From contig NZ_BPET01000038.1 of the NCBI RefSeq assembly GCF_019654915.1, positions 1 through 55,427 of the forward strand: DNA of 55,427 bases. Reading direction: 5' to 3'. Below are positions 25,358-34,463 of this stretch, piece by piece. Source of the DNA: Shewanella sp. MBTL60-007. Lineage in GTDB: Bacteria; Pseudomonadota; Gammaproteobacteria; Enterobacterales; Shewanellaceae. Position numbers and translations under genes: made by a program. The notes under the pieces are model-generated. The model searched no databases, was not told the origin of the DNA, and saw nothing but the letters and a program-made list of their open reading frames with translations. Numbering within the stretch: the first letter of the stretch is position 1; each line of letters opens with the position of its first letter.

Positions 25358-25724
25358 CTAGGAGAAGTTAGGAGGTTTGGGGTGTAAGTAAACTATAGTC
25401 GTTTTTGCTTGTTTTTCGAGCTGATTTATTACCTAAAACAAGGGGCGATAAGCCACGCAGCAGTAGCCTGTTAACACTCATTATGAGTGTTGCTTCTAGA
25501 GGGGGAGGACTGCAGTGACTAGAGGGGGATAGTCCTTCATTTACTCTTGCGGTTATTGCTTTTATCTGGGGGATTGTGAAGCGATAGTTCATCTTGAATA
25601 CTCGCGAGAATCCACTAACATTTATTACGGTCACTATTGAGCGTTAGGCCTGTATTGCCTACAATAGCGCACTTTTTGTTTACTGCAGTTTCTATAACTG
25701 CCACTTTTATTACAGGCCACGATT
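25358..25724. other. Hsp20 leader and divergent promoter region with a perfect palindrome
   Basis: AACACTCATTATGAGTGTT at 25473-25491 is a perfect 19-bp palindrome. Two CTAGAGGGGGA direct repeats lie at about 25495-25505 and 25518-25528. On the minus strand, CCCCC near 25575 with TGAA 15 nt upstream loosely resembles a sigma-32 promoter. The palindrome may be an operator or an mRNA hairpin. No coding frame here looks real. Confidence 0.5.
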
Positions 25725-25973
25725 ATGACTGACACGAGTTCACAACCTGCTTTACCAGATCGCCTTTCTGTTAACCCACGTAGCCCGCACCATGTGGAAG
25801 CTATTTTCGAGTTTGATATCGGTATCAAGGTTAACGGCAAAGAGCGTTTTGATGTTGAAGAGTATTGCATCAGCGAAGGTTGGGTAAAAGTACCTTCACA
25901 CAAAGCGCTAGACCGTCGTGGACAACCGCTAATGATGACAGTTAAAGGTCAGGTAGAAGCTTTCTACAAGTAA
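25725..25973 (+). CDS. DUF3297 family protein
   Basis: An 82-residue soluble protein. LPDRLSVNPRSPHH, RFDVEEYCISEGWVKVPS and GQPLMMTVKGQVEAFY match DUF3297, a small family conserved through proteobacteria, usually about 80 residues. Function unknown. It is followed closely by an intrinsic terminator and forms its own unit. Confidence 0.85.
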   Translation: MTDTSSQPALPDRLSVNPRSPHHVEAIFEFDIGIKVNGKERFDVEEYCISEGWVKVPSHKALDRRGQPLMMTVKGQVEAFYK

Positions 25974-26011
25974 TAGTAATCAGTGACACAGTTGCTGAGT
26001 TCTTTGTAAAT

Positions 26012-26038
26012 AAAAAGGTCGCAATAGCGGCCTTTTTT
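26012..26038 (+). terminator. Intrinsic terminator of the DUF3297 gene
   Basis: AAGGTCGC pairs with GCGGCCTT (one T-G pair) across a 4-nt loop, followed by T6. Confidence 0.85.
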
Positions 26039-26156
26039 GTTAATCAGGGCATGCGGCAGTGGGTGTTAGCTGCCTGACACAAACTAGTTTTTACGGTTTG
26101 GCTGAGATATATTGGGGAGCTCGCCTGGCTTTTCCCTTTCTATTGAGAACACTCGA

Positions 26157-27071
26157 ATGTCCTGTTCAAGAATCCTTGCTAGTTTATTTTTACTAATTTC
26201 TCCTTTTGTCTTGGCTAGTACTAGCTTGCCGCTAAGTCTGCCTCAGCCTCCCGAACAAGTTCTGCAGCCTTATCCTGAGGTAAGCGTTAACATGCTGCAC
26301 TCAGCTAAGGAGCTTATCGCTGCCTTTGATGATAACGACTATCAGCTCACGGCCGTTGAGCAGAGCAAGACATTGCCTAGTTACTATGTTGAGAATCTGC
26401 CTAGCGATTTAAATGCGTTGCCCGTATCGCAAAAGACAACTGGCTTTATTCGGTTACTCTTGCCAACTATCAAGGCGGTGAACGAGCGAATTTTGCTGGT
26501 TAGAGATGAGCTAAACAGGCTATCGGCTAAGCCTAAATCCCAGTGGTCTGAGGCCGAGAAGCGCTGGGTGCAGACGTTGTCAGACTCTTACGCGATTCAG
26601 TCAGGTGAGATTGCCGAGCTACTTTTGCATATCGATATTATTCCAGCGGGCATGGTACTCGCCCAAGGCATCGATGAGAGCGGTTGGGGCACAAGCCATT
26701 TTGCCATCGCGGGCAATAATCTCTATGGTGAGCACCTGCCCCACGATGGCGGCAAGTTTTTAACGACGCCGGGCGGCCATGTGAAGGTGGCTGCATTTAG
26801 CGATCTATATCAGAGCACTGCAAGCTATATGCATAATCTCAATACAACAAGGGCTTACAAGGAGCTTAGGCTGTTGCGGCAGCAGCTGCGGACGCAAGAA
26901 AAGTTAACAGGCTATGAACTGGTGCAATCTCTGCTGCATTACTCTAGCCGCGGTCAGGCCTATGTGGACAACTTACGAGCGTTGATCAAACGCCATCGTT
27001 TAGATGACTTTGACCAGAGCAGGCTGAACACGAGTGATAGTGTTCGTTATCGTTTTAGTGATAATGGCTAA
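26157..27071 (+). CDS. Bax-like protein with a glucosaminidase (FlgJ-type) domain
   Basis: A 304-residue exported protein: signal peptide MSCSRILASLF to about residue 21, a helical middle, then a glucosaminidase domain (about 135-285) with LAQGIDESGWGTSHFAIAGNNLYGEH (catalytic Glu in IDESGWG), VKVAAFSDLYQSTASYMHNLNT and YVDNLRALI. This is the architecture of E. coli Bax, a predicted peptidoglycan N-acetylglucosaminidase of the periplasm. ATG 26157, with GAGA 8 nt upstream, gives a proper signal peptide; the longer frame from 26112 does not. A terminator follows at 27123. Confidence 0.82.
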   Translation: MSCSRILASLFLLISPFVLASTSLPLSLPQPPEQVLQPYPEVSVNMLHSAKELIAAFDDNDYQLTAVEQSKTLPSYYVENLPSDLNALPVSQKTTGFIRLLLPTIKAVNERILLVRDELNRLSAKPKSQWSEAEKRWVQTLSDSYAIQSGEIAELLLHIDIIPAGMVLAQGIDESGWGTSHFAIAGNNLYGEHLPHDGGKFLTTPGGHVKVAAFSDLYQSTASYMHNLNTTRAYKELRLLRQQLRTQEKLTGYELVQSLLHYSSRGQAYVDNLRALIKRHRLDDFDQSRLNTSDSVRYRFSDNG

Positions 27072-27122
27072 TGGCGATTAACTTATCGGCTCTGCTTTTT
27101 ATTGGGACAGAAATGATAATAG

Positions 27123-27148
27123 AAAGGCCGCGATAGCGGCTTTTTTTT
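27123..27148 (+). terminator. Intrinsic terminator of the Bax-like gene
   Basis: AAAGGCCGC pairs with GCGGCTTT around GATA, followed by a long T run. About 290 bp without any coding frame follow before the next gene. Confidence 0.85.
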
Positions 27149-27442
27149 ATGTTGATTTTATATCTATGATATTGACCACAAAGGCGTTATTTTGCAGTTG
27201 CTATGATAATACACCCTGTTGGCTTTATCTTATGAAAATAGTGTCGACTTACTAGGGGATGTATTGCTGTTTCGAACTTATCACCCTTAACCCATTTGAT
27301 GACTGAATCACTCACTCGCATTTAACCTAAGTAATGGCTTATTTAGTGGCTTATAAGAGATTAAGTATGAGTAGTGGTGCTGCTTGCTTAAGCAGGCCGG
27401 TATAGAGCTAAGGGTTTTATTCGATTATTATTGAGGTTTGTT

Positions 27443-28639
27443 TTGTCTGCTTTTTACCATCGTTGCCGTTACTTTTTCCTTCCTCTTGTCTTCACGGCTT
27501 TTGGCCTAGCTTTGACCGAGATCTATCAATCAGACCTGCAGGTATGGCTGGGGGTGATAGAGCAGCTTCCCTATTGGTTACTGCCCGCCGCAATCATTAT
27601 TGCGCTGCAGTTTAACCGAAGTCGCTTAGCTTATTTGGCAGCGATCATGCTGACTTACTATCTGTGTGTGACCCACTTTTTGTTAGAGCCTGCGCTGCTG
27701 GAGCTATATTCACAGCAGCTCTTACTCGGCGGAGCCTTCACTATTAGCGGATTTGCCTTTATTAAAGATAGGGGGCTGTTATCTCCCCACAGCTTGGTAA
27801 GAGTGGTTGGTTGCGGGCTTTGCTTTGCGGCCGGTTTTGGTTGGCTGTGGGCTAACCGCCAGTTTAAAGTACAACTTGATGAGCTACTACCTAGTCTAAT
27901 AGACATGGAGGTTAGAGTCATAGCCCCCTTGTACCTGTGTGGTGTATTGGTGTTTATTCGTGGACTCTGGCAGGCGAATCTGGTTAATAGCGCCATCTTT
28001 ATCACCCTCGCGCTTTGGACTGTTCAGTTTGAGTTTACGGGCTTAGTTTCCCTCGCAACCTCGATGACAGTATTAGCCATTATCTATATTTTGACTGTGC
28101 TGACCGACTCCTACTTTTTGGCTTATCGCGATGAACTGACGGGACTTGCCTCTCGCCGAGCCTTGTTTAACTTAGTGCTTGCTTTAGGGCGTAAATACAG
28201 TGTGGCTATGCTGGATATCGACCACTTTAAGAAGTTCAACGATACCTATGGTCACGATGTCGGTGATCAGGTATTGAAGTTAGTCGCCAGCAAAATTGCT
28301 GGTGTGCGCGGCGGCGGTAGAGCGTTTCGTTATGGTGGTGAAGAGTTCACCATTATCTTCCCCCGTAAGGATGCGCAGTCGACTCTTAGTTACCTCGAAG
28401 AGGTGCGCCAGACGATTGATGAGTACGATATTGTGCTTCGAAATGAGCAGCGTAAGAGTCAATCCAAGGCTAAGCGTGGTAAGACTAAAACGAGTAACCA
28501 ACAGCGAACGGTGAGTGTCACCATCTCCATAGGCGTTGCCGAGCATCAAAGTGGTGAAACCTTTGAGCAAACAATGAAACGATCCGATCAAGCCTTGTAT
28601 AAAGCTAAGAAAAAGGGGCGTAACCAAGTCTGTGCTTAG
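27443..28639 (+). CDS. Membrane-bound diguanylate cyclase (GGDEF domain)
   Basis: A 398-residue protein. Residues 1-220 hold six to eight hydrophobic helices in a sensor module I cannot assign to a named family. The GGDEF domain follows: YRDELTGLASRRALF, MLDIDHFKKFNDTYGHDVGDQ, FRYGGEEFTIIFP near residue 298, and ISIGVAEH. The active-site GGEEF is intact, so c-di-GMP synthesis is expected. No RxxD inhibitory site lies upstream of GGEEF. A Lys/Ser-rich insertion (about 334-355) separates the last helices from the final beta strand. TTG 27443 with GAGG 6 nt upstream is the probable start; TTG 27431 is the alternative. Confidence 0.85.
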   Translation: MSAFYHRCRYFFLPLVFTAFGLALTEIYQSDLQVWLGVIEQLPYWLLPAAIIIALQFNRSRLAYLAAIMLTYYLCVTHFLLEPALLELYSQQLLLGGAFTISGFAFIKDRGLLSPHSLVRVVGCGLCFAAGFGWLWANRQFKVQLDELLPSLIDMEVRVIAPLYLCGVLVFIRGLWQANLVNSAIFITLALWTVQFEFTGLVSLATSMTVLAIIYILTVLTDSYFLAYRDELTGLASRRALFNLVLALGRKYSVAMLDIDHFKKFNDTYGHDVGDQVLKLVASKIAGVRGGGRAFRYGGEEFTIIFPRKDAQSTLSYLEEVRQTIDEYDIVLRNEQRKSQSKAKRGKTKTSNQQRTVSVTISIGVAEHQSGETFEQTMKRSDQALYKAKKKGRNQVCA

Positions 28640-29003
28640 CGCGGTTTATGGGGATCTAGATAAAAAGAGCGAGTAGGCGTTATAGATATGAATACTCATG
28701 GAGGTTCAGCCGCTCGCTTTTGAAAAATCCCCAAACTGACGCACCGGTTCTGATAGGCCCTTTACAATAAAGGTTCGATAGATTGTGGGTCTAAATTAGA
28801 GGCGTGTTTCTTGAGATAATATGACTACGGATATTTTGACTTAAGTGGGTATTTTTAGCTGTCGATTTAATAAATAAATCATATTCGAGGCGTACCATGT
28901 TGTTAGTAGGTAAAAAATGTGGCCAATCGCAGCATTTTTGTCAACATTTATCGTTACCATTGCTACAGCGCTACACATGGTTAACTTATCTCAAGGAGTA
29001 TTT
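28640..29003. other. Gene-less stretch between the GGDEF and DUF3083 genes
   Basis: About 360 bp. AGCGAG (about 28669) and CTCGCT (about 28714) form a weak long-loop stem after the GGDEF gene. The rest is AT-rich with no structure I can name. The DUF3083 promoter must lie here. Confidence 0.35.
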
Positions 29004-30089
29004 ATGTCCCTTAGCCATCAGCAAAAAGTGTACATTCCCAAGGACGTTCGGGCGAATCAATATATCACCGCAGAAATTAAAGTAACCGATGCATTACTGG
29101 CTCATTATCCCGATTACAAGACGTGTTATCAGACTCTTAGTCGCGCAATTTTCAGCCTTGGAGATCAGGAAGAGTTATATAACCTTCATGTGATCACTAA
29201 CGATAAGTTACCCGTTGTACGTTTTCATTCTGAAGCCTATTGCTTCCCAACTGCCGAACAGCTCATCTTCTTCTACAACCCTGTCTATCATGAATCGCAA
29301 ACGCTACACACAAAGGATGATTATCGTGCCCGTAAGATCAGGATTGTGTTCTTAGCGACCGGTGATGAGATCCGCAGTCATTCGGCCAGTTTCCATATCA
29401 AAGTGCAGTCTTTCCTCGCCAAGCTCATGCCACAACTGCCAGAGAAAGATCTCACCATTAAGGTTCGTGACCATCAGCATATTTCTTACGACCTGTTCGC
29501 CAAGTCGAAAGGCAATAAAGAGACCTATGGCTATAAGCTACGTTCGATTAACCACAGGTATAAAGCAAGAGAGTGTCCAATCCCAGAGGATCACGGTTCG
29601 CTTTGCTACGTCACAGTGAAGTTACCCCTAAGCCGCAAGTTAAAGCAGGCAATATTACCTGAACACACTAGCGATTTTACGCCACTGTATCAAAAGCTAG
29701 AAGATGCTTTCCTTCAAGCAGCTTCAGCTAAAAAATTAAATCGAATTGCTATGGTAGCTAATGGCTTAACGCCGCTTGTGCGTAACAGTAAATTCGATCA
29801 AGTCGATGGTACCGATGAGGTGCAGATGCTTGGCTTCGACCCTAATATTGAGGAGCAGCAGTTTATACGCCACTGGGATGGCGACAAGTTAGTGGAGATG
29901 GTGAGCTTTACTATTGCTGCTGGCATCAAGGACATTAAAGATGGTGGCTATGGTCGTTACTTGAATCGAGTGGAGGAGGCGCTTAAGAGCTTTGCTGCCG
30001 AGCTGCCGATAGACAAGTCTCGGGACGATTTGATTGTGCGCTTCCACCAACATATTAGCTACCAAGCGCCGCAACAACTGCTTAGCTAA
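29004..30089 (+). CDS. DUF3083 family protein
   Basis: A 361-residue soluble protein that matches my recollection of DUF3083, a family of Shewanella and close relatives with no known function. Features: N-terminal SHQQKVYIPKDVRANQYITA, central CFPTAEQLIFFYNPVYHESQ, and C-terminal QMLGFDPNIEEQQFIRHWDG. No signal peptide or membrane helix in this form. ATG 29004 is chosen for its AAGGAG at 5-nt spacing; upstream in-frame starts would add a spurious hydrophobic leader. Confidence 0.7.
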   Translation: MSLSHQQKVYIPKDVRANQYITAEIKVTDALLAHYPDYKTCYQTLSRAIFSLGDQEELYNLHVITNDKLPVVRFHSEAYCFPTAEQLIFFYNPVYHESQTLHTKDDYRARKIRIVFLATGDEIRSHSASFHIKVQSFLAKLMPQLPEKDLTIKVRDHQHISYDLFAKSKGNKETYGYKLRSINHRYKARECPIPEDHGSLCYVTVKLPLSRKLKQAILPEHTSDFTPLYQKLEDAFLQAASAKKLNRIAMVANGLTPLVRNSKFDQVDGTDEVQMLGFDPNIEEQQFIRHWDGDKLVEMVSFTIAAGIKDIKDGGYGRYLNRVEEALKSFAAELPIDKSRDDLIVRFHQHISYQAPQQLLS

Positions 30090-30275
30090 CTGCTCTAACG
30101 GTAAGTGGGGTGAGGCGAAGGATCTGGTGTCGCTACATCATCTATTGATGTGAGAGGCTATACCTTAGATGAAATTGCCTTCATCCTGCTTTATCGTTTT
30201 TGCTGCTTTGATCTTAGGGGCATTGGATTACGAAAGGCTGCTTAGCTTGACGATTAGCTGTCGTTGCATGGCCTG

Positions 30276-30485
30276 TTAGAAAGAGGTCGAAAAGCTACCG
30301 ATAAGCTGATTGTCACTATTGATGATTTTGCCTTGGCGGGTCTCATCGCAATAGCTAAAGTCGATGTTTCTATCTACAACATTCCCCTTCACCAAAACAT
30401 GACGTAATAGTACATCGCTATTTAGCTGATGGATGAATGCATCCCAAGAAATGTTATCTTTATAAATATTAAAATTTACTCTCAT
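30276..30485 (-). CDS. Small soluble protein of unknown function
   Basis: A 69-residue protein, MRVNFNIYKDNISWDAF then a helical and beta mix, ending IGSFSTSF. AAGGG 6 nt before ATG 30485 supports expression. It might be a single-fold regulatory or immunity-like protein. No family recognised and no operon partner. Confidence 0.55.
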   Translation of the reverse strand: MRVNFNIYKDNISWDAFIHQLNSDVLLRHVLVKGNVVDRNIDFSYCDETRQGKIINSDNQLIGSFSTSF

Positions 30486-30835
30486 TTAAACCCTTTTTTA
30501 GTTGTTTTCGCTAGTGTTGATTTCTTTTTTGATTGATGAAACCAAAATCTTTTTGGACCTGATGAACGTGACATAATTATCTCCGGAGTTAAGACATTTT
30601 GAAGGTAAAATAATACCGACTCTAATTTTGCCTTAAGTTATTAATGTTTAATTTGTATTGATAAGAATATAACGAAGTAGATCAGAAGCGTATTGTTAGA
30701 TACGAAAGCAGATTTTTGAAGTGTTAATCTTTTTCTAGATACAGTATAAATTATTACTCAATCTTACTTTACTAAATTAAATTAGTTTAAAGCAGACTTA
30801 GCTCAAGCAAGTTGGTTGAAAACTTTATTTTAAAT
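30486..30835. other. AT-rich gene-less stretch
   Basis: About 350 bp of low-GC DNA carrying the promoter of the small minus-strand gene. No coding frame, repeat or RNA fold recognised. Confidence 0.35.
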
Positions 30836-30865
30836 GAGGTGAATGGCGACTAAACCATTCACCTC
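30836..30865 (-). terminator. Intrinsic terminator of the cold-shock gene
   Basis: GAGGTGAATGG (30836-30846) pairs perfectly with 30855-30865 around an 8-nt loop. Read on the minus strand it ends in a T-rich stretch, 11 bp after the csp stop. Confidence 0.88.
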
Positions 30866-30876
30866 AACTTACGAAG

Positions 30877-31089
30877 TTACAGCGCGACTACGTTTGCTGC
30901 TTGAAGGCCTTTTTGACCTTGCTCTACTTCGAAAGATACTTTCTGGCCTTCAGCCAAAGTCTTGAAACCGTCTGAAGTGATTGCACGGAAGTGAACGAAC
31001 ACGTCGGCGCCGCCATTGTCTTGAGTAATGAAACCAAAACCTTTCTCTTCGTTAAACCATTTTACTAGACCAGTTGATGTATTAGACAT
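30877..31089 (-). CDS. CspA-family cold-shock protein
   Basis: A 70-residue single cold-shock domain. RNP1 (KGFGFITQ) and RNP2 (DVFVHFRAI) are intact, with GLVKWFNEEKGFGFI at the N-terminus and GLQAANVVAL at the end. It binds single-stranded RNA or DNA and melts secondary structure. The coding sequence uses preferred, relatively GC-balanced codons unlike its AT-rich surroundings, fitting high expression. A long leader (31090 onward) is typical of cold-regulated csp mRNAs. Confidence 0.95.
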   Translation of the reverse strand: MSNTSTGLVKWFNEEKGFGFITQDNGGADVFVHFRAITSDGFKTLAEGQKVSFEVEQGQKGLQAANVVAL

Positions 31090-31530
31090 GATGTGTCCCT
31101 TATATTTAAATTCATAAAAATTGTCGCATTATGCGATGCACTGAAAATTGAATTATTTAATGTGACGATGAAGATAAGGGCAAACTGAGGATAACAACAA
31201 TAACGAAGGAATACTGAGATTTTACTTTTTAACTTATGTTTCATTAATAACTCTAAATAGCAGAGCGAGACAAATAGTACGCGATAATTACATATTGTCC
31301 AGATCTATTTTTAACTAACTTTTAGGGTAAGGCTAGATGTAGGTCGCGTATTTATTGTTATTCATAGAGTTTTACGTCATTAAGCTCTTAAATTGACGAT
31401 GCTTTATGAAGCCATTTCCTCTAGCCGCTCATCACCTAGTTAAGGCCAGGAAAGCGAGCTTGCGTTAGCTGGCCGCAGGAGGGTAAACGGGCTTAATGTA
31501 CTTTTTAGCTGGCAAAGCTATTGATAAGTA
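31090..31530 (-). other. Leader and promoter region of the cold-shock gene
   Basis: About 440 bp of AT-rich sequence without a coding frame. Cold-shock genes usually have a 5' leader of 100-200 nt, so roughly 31090-31270 is likely transcribed. I do not see a clear cold-box match. Confidence 0.4.
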
Positions 31531-31558
31531 AAAATAGGCCGAGAGTGGCCTATTTTTT
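31531..31558. terminator. Bidirectional intrinsic terminator
   Basis: AAAATAGGCC (31531-31540) pairs with GGCCTATTTT (31547-31556) across 6 nt, with a T run on the plus side and an A/T-rich flank on the other. It ends the minus-strand gene at 31605. Confidence 0.85.
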
Positions 31559-31604
31559 GATGAACTCGCAAGCGGCTATAACGAAGGCTTGCTTTGAAAG
31601 CAAA

Positions 31605-31793
31605 TTAGATTAGCTCGCTTGAGATTGCATCTAAGTGCATCTCGAGTTCATCTTCAGTCTTGGGCAGTGAATCTAATTCAAAAGTGAGCGGTTTGCTGCC
31701 GTTTAGCATAAACACTGAACTGGCTCCGTGATCATAGTGAAACCATTTCCCATTAACGCATAGATCGGTATAACAATTTGGTAGTAACTCCAT
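31605..31793 (-). CDS. Small protein of unknown function
   Basis: A 62-residue soluble, acidic protein (MELLPNCYTDLCVNGKWFHY, ending DAISSELI). ATG 31793 is chosen because GAGG lies 8 nt upstream; the longer frame from 31838 lacks a site. Its terminator is at 31531. CRP-like and FNR boxes lie 100-155 bp upstream, so this gene, not only the distant cytochrome gene, could be their target. No family recognised. Confidence 0.55.
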   Translation of the reverse strand: MELLPNCYTDLCVNGKWFHYDHGASSVFMLNGSKPLTFELDSLPKTEDELEMHLDAISSELI

Positions 31794-31893
31794 AGGGTAC
31801 CTCAATATTTTTGGTTTCATTATTAAAAACATCGGCATAAAAAGATCTAAAGCCGTGCTTGTGTGAGCTGTGTAAGAAAGTCTGAATGCTATT

Positions 31894-31909
31894 TGTGATC
31901 AAGCTCACC
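31894..31909. promoter_or_regulatory. CRP-like binding site
   Basis: TGTGATCAAGCTCACC matches the TGTGA-N6-TCACA consensus at nine of ten positions. CRP is a main regulator of anaerobic respiration genes in Shewanella, which makes a site near a multiheme cytochrome plausible. Confidence 0.6.
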
Positions 31910-31940
31910 CTTATATGACCTGAAAAGGCGTAGGAGCTCA

Positions 31941-31954
31941 TTGATCTAAATCAA
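31941..31954. promoter_or_regulatory. FNR/EtrA box, perfect consensus
   Basis: TTGATCTAAATCAA matches TTGAT-N4-ATCAA exactly, 46 bp centre to centre from the CRP-like site. It lies 148 bp from the minus-strand gene at 31793 and about 530 bp before the cytochrome gene. Anaerobic control of one or both is likely. Confidence 0.7.
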
Positions 31955-32398
31955 GCCTATGAGGATTAGCAGAGTCGAGGTGCAATAATGGCAAAATATA
32001 TAACTGTTTTTACGGTCAATTTATCACTTTATTGGTAGGACACTCTGAATATTGTGCTTGTGGTGAAAGTTGCTTCTGTATTGCTGGTTTACCTAATGAG
32101 GTGACTTGTTACGAGTGGTCTCTTCGTGTTGCTCTGAGGCTTTTGGCTTAAGTTAAAAGAAGTGCTGACTAGATAAGTATGGTGATAAAAGCGATGAGCT
32201 ATACAAATACCTAATGCCGAGATAGCCCATTATCAGAAACATATATCGAGACGTTTAACGATATTTTCGTTATCGGTATCTCTCACTTTTCAAAGTCATA
32301 ATATTTATCTGTGATCTCCGTTCCACTCATGTTTTGCTCAATTTAACTAATTGAACTTAATAGCAATATCGTATCAATGTTTATTGGAGGTTGAACTA

Positions 32399-32431
32399 AT
32401 GTTGCCAAGGTCACAATTATCCCCGCAATAA
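32399..32431 (+). CDS. Possible 10-codon leader ORF upstream of the cytochrome gene
   Basis: ATG 32399 follows GGAGG at 8-nt spacing, the best ribosome binding site in this intergenic region. It encodes MLPRSQLSPQ and stops 50 bp before the cytochrome start. It may be a regulatory upstream ORF, or the trace of a mis-set start. Confidence 0.3.
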   Translation: MLPRSQLSPQ

Positions 32432-32480
32432 ATGAATACTGTTAATGCGCAATAAAAACAACAATATGATTAGGGTGATT

Positions 32481-34463
32481 ATGATGAATTTAAATAAACG
32501 CTATTTAGTATTAGTTATTGCAGCAGCAATGAGCTTAAGTGCATGTGATGATGGTAAAGATGGCAAAGATGGTAACGATGGCGAGTATATTCCTCCCACC
32601 GTTGGTACATCTGTGGAAACTAAAATTGAGTTAATAAATCATACAATCGAAGATGGTAAGATTAGTTTTGAGTTTCAAGCCGTTAATGAAGATGGCGTCA
32701 TAATAGATGGTCTGCAGAAGGCTGAAGCTAAGTTCGCCATACAAACTGAAAAAGGTATTGGATTAAGCCGCTCTGGAGAAGGTACTCTTGGTGGCTATGG
32801 TACTTTTGATGCAACAAAAGATAGTAATCCTGAAGGTGCCTCACTGGGCATTAATGAAGCGGGGAATTATAGCTTTGTGATGCCGATGGAGCATGTGAAG
32901 GCGGGGGACGTAGGGATTGTTTGGTTACGCGTTGGCGGAGCTGTAGTTAATGATACTGTGTCGATTGCTCGCAGCATGCCGTTAATTGTCGATAAACCTG
33001 AAGTCATGCACACTACAACAACCGAGACCTGCTATTCCTGTCATGTGGATTACGCTACATCTGATTTCCCTCACCCTAGCTATACCGCTATCGATCTAGA
33101 AGGCAAGGTGGATTTTGTAGCGGGCTGTATGGTCTGCCATGGCAATATCTCCCGTACCGAAGAAAATGGTGGCTATGCGAAAAATACGCTGCAAAAAATA
33201 GGTCATATCAATCATCAAGTATTCGACCGTGATTTCCAGGTGACTAATTGTTATACCTGTCACGCAGAGCCTGTTATGAACACCAGCATCGCGGGCAATG
33301 GTTGTGTTGATTGTCACGCGTCAGGTGTTGCTCTGAACGATCAAATTGCCGCTTTTGCTGACGATGTCGATGTACGTGCTATTCACGCGACGAAATCAGG
33401 GATTGAAGAGCGTCAACAGACCCGAGCGTCACATACTACTACACTATCTGCACCATACTGGGACAAGGACGTAACTTGGACTGATAAACCTACTGGAGCA
33501 ATATGTACCGATTTAAAACTGTTTAAAGTCGAAGGTGAAACTCAGACACAGCTTAATATTGCCAATTTGTATGGCGAGACTTTAAGTTATGCTGGCGCCT
33601 ATATTCATGGCTATGACAGCAAGCACAATACCTTAGTTGGCCGAGCCAATGCCTATGGTGCTCATCAGTACGTTGAACGTGAAGATGGTACGCGATCGGT
33701 CTGTTATCCTGATCTTGTACCGGGCTTTGAAAACTCAAATCTGGCAGCGAGCTCCCGCTTAACCTTTGCCTTGGGAGATCTTGAAAATGCAGGCTATACG
33801 GGGGTGACTTTGACGTCGTACTCTGATGTTGCAGAAACAGATTATTATGAGATTGCCGATCCACAGACAACACCTCCAACATTTACCGATGCTGGTAACT
33901 ATGAGCGTCGTCTTGCAGTCACCAATGATAGCTGTACTAGCTGTCACAATAGTGAGAGTAACTATCATAAGAATGGTAGCTATCAAGAAGGCGGCATAGA
34001 TTGTGTTGCTTGTCATAACAATGGCCAAGACCGCAAGTCAAAAATGTCTGCACCTGGGTTTGGTCCTATGGTCCACAGCATGCATTGGGGTAGAGGTAAT
34101 ACGGTAAATGATATGGAAGGCGCTGCTAACTCAGCTGATAAGCTCAATGCAGAAAACTGCGTCGCTTGTCATGCCGATGGCATCGATCTTTATGGGGTAC
34201 CAAATCAGTATATTCGTGCTCAAGCTTATCATGCTGGCGATACCACTAAGATGTCTAGCCCGGTATTAGCGAACTGCTACGCCTGCCATGACAACGACCA
34301 AGCCTTAAATCATATGCTCCAAAATGGTGGTGAGTTAAGTGCCGAGAAAGGTGCGGGTGATGATGGCGAGTGGTACACCAAGCCAACATCCGAGTCTTGT
34401 GCAACTTGTCACGCAACAGGTAAGACATTTGCTATCGAAAAATACCACGTGTTTGAGCGTTAG
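32481..34463 (+). CDS. OmcA/MtrC-family outer-membrane multiheme cytochrome lipoprotein with nine CXXCH motifs
   Basis: A 660-residue lipoprotein with lipobox LSAC (lipidated Cys near residue 21) followed by collagen-like GKDGKDGNDGEY, as in other OmcA/MtrC proteins. Domain I is a beta domain without heme. The first heme group has CYSCH, CMVCH, CYTCH and CVDCH. After a second heme-free domain with two lone cysteines (GAICTDL, SVCYPDL), the second group has CTSCH, CVACH, CVACH, CYACH and CATCH. MtrC, MtrF and OmcA carry ten hemes as five plus five; here the first group has four. It should pass electrons at the cell surface to metals or other extracellular acceptors. No mtrA/mtrB partner lies nearby. 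ATG 32481 and 32484 both fit the AGGG upstream. Confidence 0.88.
   Translation: MMNLNKRYLVLVIAAAMSLSACDDGKDGKDGNDGEYIPPTVGTSVETKIELINHTIEDGKISFEFQAVNEDGVIIDGLQKAEAKFAIQTEKGIGLSRSGEGTLGGYGTFDATKDSNPEGASLGINEAGNYSFVMPMEHVKAGDVGIVWLRVGGAVVNDTVSIARSMPLIVDKPEVMHTTTTETCYSCHVDYATSDFPHPSYTAIDLEGKVDFVAGCMVCHGNISRTEENGGYAKNTLQKIGHINHQVFDRDFQVTNCYTCHAEPVMNTSIAGNGCVDCHASGVALNDQIAAFADDVDVRAIHATKSGIEERQQTRASHTTTLSAPYWDKDVTWTDKPTGAICTDLKLFKVEGETQTQLNIANLYGETLSYAGAYIHGYDSKHNTLVGRANAYGAHQYVEREDGTRSVCYPDLVPGFENSNLAASSRLTFALGDLENAGYTGVTLTSYSDVAETDYYEIADPQTTPPTFTDAGNYERRLAVTNDSCTSCHNSESNYHKNGSYQEGGIDCVACHNNGQDRKSKMSAPGFGPMVHSMHWGRGNTVNDMEGAANSADKLNAENCVACHADGIDLYGVPNQYIRAQAYHAGDTTKMSSPVLANCYACHDNDQALNHMLQNGGELSAEKGAGDDGEWYTKPTSESCATCHATGKTFAIEKYHVFER

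Noticed and set aside
25634..25903. Minus-strand open frame antisense to the DUF3297 gene
   Set aside because: The opposite strand encodes a recognised family with a terminator; this frame shows no protein-like pattern.
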